10,263 nt of DNA from Syntrophomonadaceae bacterium. GTDB taxonomy: Bacteria; Bacillota; Dethiobacteria; DTU022. Shown here one piece after another: positions 1 through 4,955 of this stretch (position 1 is its first letter; each line of letters begins with the position of its first letter). The position numbers were made by a program, and so were the translations under genes. Location: contig PXBM01000193.1 of assembly GCA_003566935.1 (NCBI GenBank), forward strand, positions 1 through 10,263, read 5' to 3'. The notes under the pieces were generated by a model. That model was not told where the DNA came from and did no database searches. It worked only from the letters and a program-made list of their open reading frames with translations.

Positions 1-227
1 TGAACCAGGTCAGTTTCTGCAGGATGCGTTGCCGGGAAAAAGTGGGCCAGGTTAAACTCGAATACCTCACCATCATCTTCAGGCTCGACTGTTTCTTCAA
101 CCTCACCATTTTCCTCACTGACAACTGCATCATCAACTTCAGCTTCCTCTCCGGCCTGATCATCTCCACAACCGGCAGCTATAATCAGCAGCGCTGCCAG
201 TATTACCAGGAATAGTTTCTTCTTCAT
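1..227 (-). CDS. TRAP transporter solute-binding lipoprotein (DctP-like), N-terminal part
   Basis: The first 75 codons are visible; the gene runs off the left edge. Residues 1-19 form a lipoprotein signal peptide (basic MKKK, hydrophobic core), followed by the lipobox IAAGC with the lipidated Cys at 20. A strongly acidic linker follows (about residues 21-54, rich in Glu and Asp), and then FNLAHFFPATHPAETDLV, which closely resembles the first strand and ligand-site region of DctP-family receptors. Such receptors bind organic acids outside the membrane and deliver them to DctQM permeases. The ATG is preceded by GGAGGAG at a 6-base spacing. The long acidic linker is unusual, because most DctP proteins start the domain soon after the signal. 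The transporter genes would lie to the left, outside the window. The family call rests on a short stretch and is good but not certain. Confidence 0.72.
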   Translation of the reverse strand, partial: MKKKLFLVILAALLIIAAGCGDDQAGEEAEVDDAVVSEENGEVEETVEPEDDGEVFEFNLAHFFPATHPAETDLV

Positions 228-270
228 TTTGAACTCCTCCTATTAACTTAGTTTGAAATGCGGTCAGGGC

Positions 271-298
271 AAAAATAAATACTCCAGGCAAGGAGTAT
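271..298 (-). terminator. Second of two tandem minus-strand terminators
   Basis: On the minus strand ATACTCC and GGAGTAT pair around a 6-base loop, followed by TTATTTTTG. It lies just downstream of the 306-332 terminator and would stop read-through from the Fe-S operon into the dctP-like gene. A weak promoter (TAGACC, 18 bases, TATACT; minus strand 318-323 and 294-299) overlaps it. If that promoter is real, the hairpin would sit at the 5' end of the dctP-like mRNA instead. Confidence 0.5.
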
Positions 299-305
299 AG
301 ACAGG

Positions 306-332
306 AAAAAATAAGCCGGTCTAATGACCGGC
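306..332 (-). terminator. Intrinsic terminator of the iscS-iscU-tusA-dsrE operon
   Basis: On the minus strand a perfect 7-bp stem GCCGGTC/GACCGGC with a 4-base loop is followed by TTATTTTTT. It lies about 105 bases past the stop codon of the dsrE-like gene and is the best candidate for the end of that operon. Confidence 0.75.
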
Positions 333-353
333 AGTAAAATTCAAACATTACCC

Positions 354-418
354 TGCCGTCCTACCATGCTACGCTCAAAACTATTCTTCATAGTTTGAGA
401 AAATCCTTCCGGACGGCA
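354..418. repeat. Nested inverted repeat in the operon 3' region
   Basis: An outer 8-bp stem (TGCCGTCC at 354-361 with GGACGGCA at 411-418) encloses an inner stem (CTCAAAACTAT at 374-384 with ATAGTTTGAG at 390-399, one bulged A, 5-base loop). The plus strand continues into a run of seven T. It starts about 20 bases past the dsrE-like stop codon, upstream of the two terminators. It could be a folded 3' UTR, a decayed small repeat, or a plus-strand terminator, although no plus-strand gene precedes it. Function unknown. Confidence 0.45.
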
Positions 419-437
419 AATATTTTTTTAAAACCCT

Positions 438-812
438 TTAAAAAGTAAGAATCGCATCAGCATCCAGGGCCAGGTCGTTTAAAGTTGCTGCCCCGGCTAC
501 TTTAGCCTCTTCAACTAAATCTTCACTTTTTATTTCTCCACCAAAAAGCTGCATGCTCTGCTGGCAGGCCATTAACTCGACACTCTGATCAGCAGTCTGC
601 TTTAGCACTTCTTTCAAGGTTGGAAATTCTCCAATCTTCACCTTTTCAGCCTCACCTTTAACCAGGTTTTTCAGGCCCATCCCAAGAAAGTAAACTGTTG
701 CTTCCTGTCCCATCGCCCTTGCGGTCTGGGCCAGAATTAATGGTGAATACAGCCTTTCCGGAGTATCGGTCCCACTGGTCTGCACGTAAAGAATCTTCTT
801 TGCTTCTGCCAT
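438..812 (-). CDS. DsrE-like sulfur-relay protein
   Basis: 124-residue cytoplasmic protein of the DsrE/DsrF-like superfamily. It has a first strand KKILYVQTSG, a LILAQTARAMGQEATVYFLGMG helix-strand unit typical of the fold, and a single Cys (Cys83 in ACQQS) at the position where sulfur-carrying DsrE/TusD proteins hold their persulfide. Relatives pass sulfur with TusA in tRNA thiolation or dissimilatory sulfur metabolism. I place the start at 812, 1 base past the stop of the upstream tusA-like gene, because GGAAGG precedes it at a good distance; the ATG at 828-830 has its purine run too close. It is the last gene of the operon. Pairing with TusA and IscU suggests it accepts or donates sulfane sulfur for Fe-S assembly (inference). 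The exact subfamily is not certain. Confidence 0.8.
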   Translation of the reverse strand: MAEAKKILYVQTSGTDTPERLYSPLILAQTARAMGQEATVYFLGMGLKNLVKGEAEKVKIGEFPTLKEVLKQTADQSVELMACQQSMQLFGGEIKSEDLVEEAKVAGAATLNDLALDADAILTF

Positions 813-813
813 C

Positions 814-1170
814 TTATTCACCTTCCCCATTTCCTTTTTGAATCAGGTAATGAAACTGTTCGCCATCCTGGCGCATCATTACCAGCAAATGTCCCGCTCG
901 TTTTGCCCAGCGGGGAATATCTTCCTGAGATGCCGGGTCATCGGCAATTAGCTCCATCAGGTTACCGTCGTCAAGTTCATCTATTTCCTCTTTTGCCCGC
1001 ATGACCGGTACGGGACAGAAAAGTCCCACGCAGTCAACCTGGTGAACAGCCAGCTTGCCTTCATTATTACATCTGTACTGGCCATCTTCAGTATCGGGGC
1101 AAATCGGTTCGTCACAAAAAGGACAGCTGCAGGCCTGTACCTTTTCTGCCTCTGATCTATCTCTATTCAT
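814..1170 (-). CDS. TusA-family sulfur carrier with Cys-rich N-terminal extension
   Basis: 118 residues. Residues about 44-112 are a TusA/SirA domain: the CPVP motif (Cys52) marks the sulfur-carrying Cys at the start of the first helix, and the LIADDPASQEDIPRWAKRAGH stretch is the family hallmark. Known members accept persulfide from IscS-type desulfurases or rhodaneses and hand it on. Unusually, residues 1-40 add Cys14, 16, 19, 24 and 34 (C-x-C-x2-C-x4-C-x9-C), which looks like a small metal-binding knuckle; Cys47 lies just before the CPxP motif. Plain TusA is about 80 residues without this part. GGGAGG lies 8 bases before the ATG. It is 71 bases downstream of iscU, and its stop is 1 base from the dsrE-like start, so the last two genes are probably translationally coupled. 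Confidence 0.87.
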   Translation of the reverse strand: MNRDRSEAEKVQACSCPFCDEPICPDTEDGQYRCNNEGKLAVHQVDCVGLFCPVPVMRAKEEIDELDDGNLMELIADDPASQEDIPRWAKRAGHLLVMMRQDGEQFHYLIQKGNGEGE

Positions 1171-1208
1171 ATGAAAAACCTCCCATTAATTAAGAACAAT
1201 AAATGCTT

Positions 1209-1249
1209 CAGTTGCAATCAACTAAAGTGTTTACCGGTTTTTTAACCGG
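1209..1249 (-). other. Two hairpins between iscU and tusA-like genes
   Basis: A 6-bp stem CCGGTT/AACCGG with a 4-base loop (1234-1249) covers the last codons and stop of iscU. A second small stem, AGTTG/CAACT (1209-1222), follows. Neither is followed by a T run, so they do not look like terminators. They could set mRNA decay or relative expression of the two halves of the operon. Confidence 0.35.
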
Positions 1250-1628
1250 CAGACACCTTTTCTTTAGCCATGTAATCATCGATTGCTTTATGCAGGGCGT
1301 CAGCGCCCAGGTTGGAACAGTGCATCTTATTGCCTGGCAGACCACCCAGCTCTTCAGCTACTTGCTTGTTTGTAATCTTTTTTGCTTCCTCAAGTGTTTT
1401 TCCTTTAGCCATTTCCGAAACCATGCTTGATACGGCAATGGCCGCACCGCAGCCGAAGGTCAGGTATTTAACATCTTCAATGCGGTTATCTTTAACTTTT
1501 ATAGAAAACTTCATCATATCCCCGCAAACGGGATTGCCAACTTCGCCAACACCGTCGGGTTTTTCAATTTCACCGATATTGCGTGGTTTTGTAAAATGGT
1601 CCATTACTTTGTCACTGTACTGAGGCAT
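1242..1628 (-). CDS. iscU: Fe-S cluster assembly scaffold IscU
   Basis: 128 residues, the usual IscU/NifU-N length. Cluster-binding residues are all present: Cys35 and Asp37 in GNPVCGD, Cys60 in FGCGAAIA, His103 and Cys104 in KMHCSNLG. The N-terminus (MPQYSDKVMDHFTKPRNIGE) is typical. The protein builds [2Fe-2S] clusters in the cytoplasm, receiving sulfur from a desulfurase bound to it. The LPPVK motif that the HscA chaperone recognises in proteobacterial IscU is replaced by LPGNK, which fits a system without HscA/HscB. The start overlaps the end of the iscS-like gene by 17 bases, and GGAGGAG precedes the ATG by 7 bases, so the two are likely coupled and made in similar amounts. Its partner lacks the PLP lysine, so this IscU may get sulfur from elsewhere. 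Confidence 0.93.
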   Translation of the reverse strand: MPQYSDKVMDHFTKPRNIGEIEKPDGVGEVGNPVCGDMMKFSIKVKDNRIEDVKYLTFGCGAAIAVSSMVSEMAKGKTLEEAKKITNKQVAEELGGLPGNKMHCSNLGADALHKAIDDYMAKEKVSAG

Positions 1629-2808
1629 TTGTTTTCTCCTCCTTTAAATGTTGGTGATAGAGTGGAGACATATTTCTTAATAGAGCAGCTATTTCAGCTA
1701 GCTGCTCGGTAATATAGGGGATATCTTCAGCCGAACTGCCCGGCCCGAGTGTTAGCTGTAATGATCCCTGGGCCAGTTCAGGCGGTCTGCCAATGGCAGA
1801 GAGAACATGTGAAGATTTCAGGGCCTGTGAAGTACAGGATGATCCGCTGGAAACATATATACCGGCCATCTGCAGCCTCATTAATAAAGCCTCTCCTTCT
1901 ACGAATTCAACGGATAGGTTTAAATTATGCGGCAGGCGCTGTTCAGGGTGGCCATTTAAGTGCAAATTAGGAACAGCTTTAAGGAGGCTTTCTTTCAACT
2001 GATCCCTGATAGCAGTTAGTTTACCGGCCCTCTGAGACATGGTTTCTGTAGCAATTTTTGCTGCTTCACCCAGGCCGACAATGGCGGGCACATTTTCGGT
2101 TCCAGCCCGCAAGCCTCTTTCCTGAATACCTCCCTCAACCTGGGGCATCAGGCGGATTCCGCGCTTAACATAGAGAGCTGCAGAACCCTTTGGTCCGTAA
2201 AATTGATCTCCGGCCAGGGTCAGCAAATCGACACCCATTTTTTCGACATCCAGTTCAATCCAACCGGCTGCTGCTGCAGCATCAGTATGGAAAGGAATAT
2301 CCCGTTCACGGGCCACTGCTGACAGTTCCGCAATGGGCTGAATAGTTCCAATCTCAGAGTTAGCGGTTTGGATTGACACTAAAACAGTCTGATCGTCAAT
2401 AGCAGCTTCCAGGTCTTTCGGATTAACCATTCCGTACTCATCTACAGGTAAAAGAGTAATCCTGTAACCTTCTTTTTCGAGTGTTTTTAACTGGTTTAAC
2501 ACTGAAAAATGTTCAATAGATGAAGCAATAAGGTGATTGCCTTTTTTCTTGCCGGCCTTCACCAACCCTTTGATAACCAGGTTATTAGCCTCCGAAACAG
2601 AAGCGGTAAAGATAATATTTTTTGCTTCTGCGCCTATCAGGTTAGCTACCGCCTCCCTTGCATCTTCAATTGCTTCCTTCGGTTTTTCACCGAGGGTATG
2701 GCCACTGGAGGGATTGCCGTAATGCTCGGTAAAAAAGGGAATCATTTTTTCTACTACTCTTTTATCGAGCGGTGCTGCGGCTGCGTAATCAAGATTAATT
2801 TCTTTCAT
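1612..2808 (-). CDS. IscS/NifS-like protein lacking the PLP lysine
   Basis: 398 residues; fold-type I aminotransferase family, full length, closest in pattern to group I IscS/NifS. The persulfide loop is intact (Cys325 in SSGSSCTS), as are His100, Asp176 and the RAGTEN region. The lysine that normally forms the Schiff base with PLP (SGHKxYGPKG) is Gln202 (AGDQFYGPKG). The adjacent His is Asp201, the phosphate-binding Ser is Ala199, and the Gln that contacts PLP O3' is Ala179. Canonical cysteine desulfurase activity is therefore unlikely. Archaeoglobus fulgidus IscS is a known relative lacking this lysine (Asp there); it is reported inactive as a desulfurase while its loop Cys ligates the cluster on IscU. 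I chose the ATG at 2808, matching the family N-terminus, with GGGAAGG 10 bases upstream. The reading frame is otherwise intact, so this is not a pseudogene. Confidence 0.88.
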   Translation of the reverse strand: MKEINLDYAAAAPLDKRVVEKMIPFFTEHYGNPSSGHTLGEKPKEAIEDAREAVANLIGAEAKNIIFTASVSEANNLVIKGLVKAGKKKGNHLIASSIEHFSVLNQLKTLEKEGYRITLLPVDEYGMVNPKDLEAAIDDQTVLVSIQTANSEIGTIQPIAELSAVARERDIPFHTDAAAAAGWIELDVEKMGVDLLTLAGDQFYGPKGSAALYVKRGIRLMPQVEGGIQERGLRAGTENVPAIVGLGEAAKIATETMSQRAGKLTAIRDQLKESLLKAVPNLHLNGHPEQRLPHNLNLSVEFVEGEALLMRLQMAGIYVSSGSSCTSQALKSSHVLSAIGRPPELAQGSLQLTLGPGSSAEDIPYITEQLAEIAALLRNMSPLYHQHLKEEKTNASVQ

Positions 2809-2853
2809 GTTTATCATACCTTCCCTGCACTTGACATTTCTAAAGCTATTCCA

Positions 2854-2898
2854 TATAATTCCTACTGTAATTATAGGATATAGATCGGGTAATGTCAA
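2854..2898 (-). promoter_or_regulatory. Consensus promoter with palindromic operator for the iscS-like operon
   Basis: Minus strand: -35 TTGACA (2893-2898), a 17-base spacer and -10 TATAAT (2870-2875), a perfect match to the sigma-A consensus. A perfect 7-bp inverted repeat, TATAATT and AATTATA separated by 8 bases (2854-2875), overlaps the -10 and the start point, placing a bound repressor where it would block transcription. An Rrf2/IscR-type regulator would make sense for an Fe-S operon, but that is inference; the regulator gene is not in the window. Confidence 0.85.
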
Positions 2899-2952
2899 TA
2901 GCAATCATCGAAAATACAAGGCAAATAATAACCGATCCGAATTGAAATTATA

Positions 2953-2981
2953 TTGAAACTATAATTATTTTATATTAATAT
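2953..2981 (+). promoter_or_regulatory. Rubrerythrin promoter with PerR-box-like element
   Basis: -35 TTGAAA (2953-2958), 17 bases, -10 TAATAT (2976-2981). Between and overlapping them, 2959-2973 matches 12 of the 14 defined positions of the Bacillus PerR box (TTATAATnATTATAA). Rubrerythrin genes are known PerR targets in clostridia. The region is AT-rich, so chance similarity is possible. Confidence 0.55.
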
Positions 2982-3035
2982 TATAGAGTAGCGTTACAGT
3001 TATTAATCTAAATAAAAAAAGGAGAGATTTTAGAA

Positions 3036-3533
3036 ATGAAAACCAAAGAAAATCTGATGGCTGCTTTTGGCGGAGAATCCCAGGCAAATCGCAAGTACAT
3101 GGCTTTTGCACGTAAAGCTGAGAAAGAAGGATTTGAAAATGTGGCACGTATCTTTAACGCTATTGCTGGAGCAGAAACTATTCATGCCCTGAAGCACTTT
3201 GAAGTAGCAGGGGAAGTAGGAGAAACCTCAGAGAACCTGAAAAAAGCTGCTGAAGGTGAACATTACGAGTTTACTGAAATGTATCCGGAATTCATCAAGG
3301 ATGCTGAAGATGAAGGTGAAAAGAAAGCCCTGCAAAGTTTTGAATATGCAAATGCAGCAGAAAAAGTGCACGGTGGAATCTTTAATGATCTAAAAACAGC
3401 TGTAGCCAAGGGTTCTGACGCTGAAGCGGCTGAAGTTGAGCTTTGCCCGGTTTGCGGTTGGGTTGGTGTGAACGATATACCGGATAAATGTCCGATTTGC
3501 AACACGGCCCGCAAGGCTTTTGAGAAGTTTTAA
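3036..3533 (+). CDS. rbr: Rubrerythrin
   Basis: 165 residues: a four-helix ferritin-like di-iron domain (about 1-130) followed by a C-terminal rubredoxin domain. Di-iron ligand motifs are visible as Glu14 (GGESQANRKY), Glu47-x2-His50, the Glu78/81 region and Glu109-x2-His112. The rubredoxin FeCys4 site is Cys137-x2-Cys140 and Cys152-x2-Cys155. Rubrerythrin reduces hydrogen peroxide to water in anaerobes, with electrons arriving through rubredoxin; a separate rubredoxin gene lies about 1.1 kb downstream. It is slightly shorter than the roughly 190-residue Desulfovibrio protein, but both domains are complete. GGAGAG lies 9 bases before the ATG. It is monocistronic, with its own promoter and terminator, and faces away from the iscS-like operon. 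Confidence 0.96.
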   Translation: MKTKENLMAAFGGESQANRKYMAFARKAEKEGFENVARIFNAIAGAETIHALKHFEVAGEVGETSENLKKAAEGEHYEFTEMYPEFIKDAEDEGEKKALQSFEYANAAEKVHGGIFNDLKTAVAKGSDAEAAEVELCPVCGWVGVNDIPDKCPICNTARKAFEKF

Positions 3534-3573
3534 GAGTTAACTCGATTAGCAAAAGATAAACTGAGTTTTTTCA

Positions 3574-3625
3574 AGGGAACAGGTGACGGTAGCTAAATGT
3601 TTACCCGCCTGTTCCCTGTTTATTT
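3574..3625 (+). terminator. Rubrerythrin terminator
   Basis: A 10-bp stem (AGGGAACAGG at 3574-3583, CCTGTTCCCT at 3608-3617) with an inner GGTA/TACC helix (3588-3591, 3602-3605) is followed by TGTTTATTTAT. It lies 40 bases past the rubrerythrin stop. The T run is interrupted, so efficiency may be moderate. The remaining bases to 3737 show nothing I can name. Confidence 0.7.
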
Positions 3626-3737
3626 ATAACACTGCGCATTTCAGCTGACTTTTTCTCCGGCACAGCAGTTAAAGATGGTTTATTCAAAGAAGTCACAACC
3701 TGCACTGCCTGCCAGGATACAGCACCTGGGGCCTGAA

Positions 3738-4520
3738 CTAACTATCACGGTTTTTACTATCCTTCAGTTCGGTATCACCTGTGAAATCAGCAAATATCGT
3801 AGAGTGCTGCAGGTAAAAACAGTCGTATTTTAAGGCTAATTTGTAGATGTATGGGATCAGTTCAGGCAGCAGCCCTTCTTCTTTTTTCTGCATATGTTCT
3901 TCTTTTTCTTCGCTGCCGGCTGTTCGCTTGAAATAACCCCAGAGGTGGTCCAGCGTATTCTTTAAAGCCGGAACTGTTACCGGCAGGTTCATCATGTCCA
4001 TGATCTTTTCAAGCTTAAAGCTTGTCTCCGGGATGGAATATTGACCATTCTCATTTAATAATACCTGGATCTCTTTATAACAATTATAGCCCCTGGCCAT
4101 GATTGAGTACTTATGGTGCGCCCAAAAATTAAAAATGTTTTTGGGCAGCGGGATCCGCCCTTCCTGTTGGCGCTGCTGGTATTTTTCCAGGAGAATCAGA
4201 ACCTGTTCTGAAGGCCTATCAACATAGAGAGGCACATATTCCTCCGCTGCTCCTTCCTTCCCGCAAAATTCCTCTCCATAAAAAGGATTTTCAGGAAAGG
4301 GGCTGTTATGATTGAAGCCCCGCAGCTTCATTTCCAGGACAGTCAGATCATGGACCCTTTTTAACAAATCTGGTTTCTCCCTCCAGCGCCTGGTCTCAGG
4401 ATGGGCGCTGTATCCTTTTTTTTGATCAATAATAACAGCATGCACTGCATGGATTTCAGCATGCTGGCCGAGCAAACTCTGCCTGGAAAGATAACCGGGG
4501 TGAAGATCCCATACTCGCAT
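3738..4520 (-). CDS. Endonuclease V-like (pyrimidine dimer glycosylase) domain fused to DUF1722
   Basis: 260 residues, two parts. Residues 1-75 (MRVWDLHPGYLSRQSLLGQH, then HPETRRW and MKLRGF) resemble the family annotated as pyrimidine dimer DNA glycosylase/endonuclease V; Glu22 aligns with the catalytic Glu23 of phage T4 endonuclease V. The T4 enzyme uses the amine of Thr2, whereas residue 2 here is Arg, so the same chemistry is not assured. Residues about 128-255 match DUF1722 (YbgA-like): FWAHHKYSIMARGYNCYKEI and LDHLWGYFK. DUF1722 is encoded next to photolyase in E. coli (ybgA-phr) and is also found fused to the thiouracil desulfidase TudS. Fusion to a repair domain suggests a role with damaged or modified pyrimidines (inference). 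The start at 4520 has AGAAGGA 8 bases upstream; the ATG at 4547 has its purine run too close. Confidence 0.68.
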   Translation of the reverse strand: MRVWDLHPGYLSRQSLLGQHAEIHAVHAVIIDQKKGYSAHPETRRWREKPDLLKRVHDLTVLEMKLRGFNHNSPFPENPFYGEEFCGKEGAAEEYVPLYVDRPSEQVLILLEKYQQRQQEGRIPLPKNIFNFWAHHKYSIMARGYNCYKEIQVLLNENGQYSIPETSFKLEKIMDMMNLPVTVPALKNTLDHLWGYFKRTAGSEEKEEHMQKKEEGLLPELIPYIYKLALKYDCFYLQHSTIFADFTGDTELKDSKNRDS

Positions 4521-4562
4521 CAAATCATTCCTTCTGGAAACAATCATACCTTATTTTTTCAG

Positions 4563-4592
4563 ATTAAAATAGAACAATACCGACTTTGACAA
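4563..4592 (-). promoter_or_regulatory. Promoter of the endonuclease V-like/DUF1722 gene
   Basis: Minus strand: TTGTCA (4587-4592), 18 bases, TTTAAT (4563-4568), about 45 bases before the chosen start. Its -35 lies close to the divergent rubredoxin promoter, so the two genes share a short control region. Confidence 0.5.
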
Positions 4593-4603
4593 ATCGAATT
4601 AAT

Positions 4604-4632
4604 TTGACGGAATACCCCTCATGCATTATTAT
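4604..4632 (+). promoter_or_regulatory. Rubredoxin promoter
   Basis: -35 TTGACG (4604-4609), 17 bases, -10 TATTAT (4627-4632). A small inverted repeat CAAAT/ATTTG (4590-4594, 4602-4606) sits at the upstream edge and could be an operator shared with the divergent gene, but it is short. Confidence 0.6.
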
Positions 4633-4685
4633 TTTTATTAATAAGGCTTGAACTTGGCAGCCAAATCAAAGGGAGGAATTTACTG

Positions 4686-4856
4686 ATGCAAAGCTATGTC
4701 TGTGAATTATGTGATTACACCTATGACCCGGCTCAGGGTGACCCCGAAAACGGCGTAAAAGCCGGTACAGCTTTTGAAAATCTGCCTGATGAATGGAAAT
4801 GCCCCGTTTGCGGTGCAGATAAAGATGAGTTTCAGGCCGTTCCTGATAAAGCTTGA
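4686..4856 (+). CDS. Rubredoxin
   Basis: 56 residues, the usual length for a stand-alone rubredoxin. The FeCys4 site is complete: Cys6-x2-Cys9 (YVCELCDYTYDPAQGD) and Cys39-x2-Cys42 (WKCPVCGADKDEF). The central GVKAGTAFENLPDEWKCP stretch is highly typical. It is a small cytoplasmic one-electron carrier; with rubrerythrin nearby, its likely role is feeding electrons to peroxide reduction, although other partners are possible. GGGAGGA precedes the ATG by 8 bases. The gene has its own promoter and terminator. Confidence 0.96.
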   Translation: MQSYVCELCDYTYDPAQGDPENGVKAGTAFENLPDEWKCPVCGADKDEFQAVPDKA

Positions 4857-4879
4857 TTATAAAGATTTTAATTCAGAAC

Positions 4880-4921
4880 GAAAGCCGGGACAGGGGATAA
4901 AGTTGTTCCGGCTTTCTTTTT
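4880..4921 (+). terminator. Rubredoxin terminator
   Basis: A 13-bp stem (GAAAGCCGGGACA at 4880-4892, TGTTCCGGCTTTC at 4904-4916) with one G-U pair and an 11-base loop is followed by five T. It lies 23 bases after the rubredoxin stop. The minus-strand side has no T run, so it probably does not serve the convergent selenoprotein gene. Confidence 0.88.
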
Positions 4922-4955
4922 CACTTCTACAATAATCAATTAAAACAAAGACAAC

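Noticed and set aside
24..215. 63-codon plus-strand frame at the left edge
   Set aside because: Antisense to the lipoprotein signal peptide and acidic linker; no supporting start site.
1234..1249. Hairpin after iscU as an operon-ending terminator
   Set aside because: No T run on the minus strand after the stem, and the next gene follows without a convincing promoter.
2533..2883. 116-codon plus-strand frame over the iscS-like gene
   Set aside because: No family resemblance and fully covered by a well-supported gene on the other strand.
2809..2904. Longer N-terminus for the iscS-like gene starting at 2904
   Set aside because: That extension covers the -10 and operator of the promoter, has no ribosome-binding site, and family proteins begin with the K-x-I-x-L-D-Y segment.
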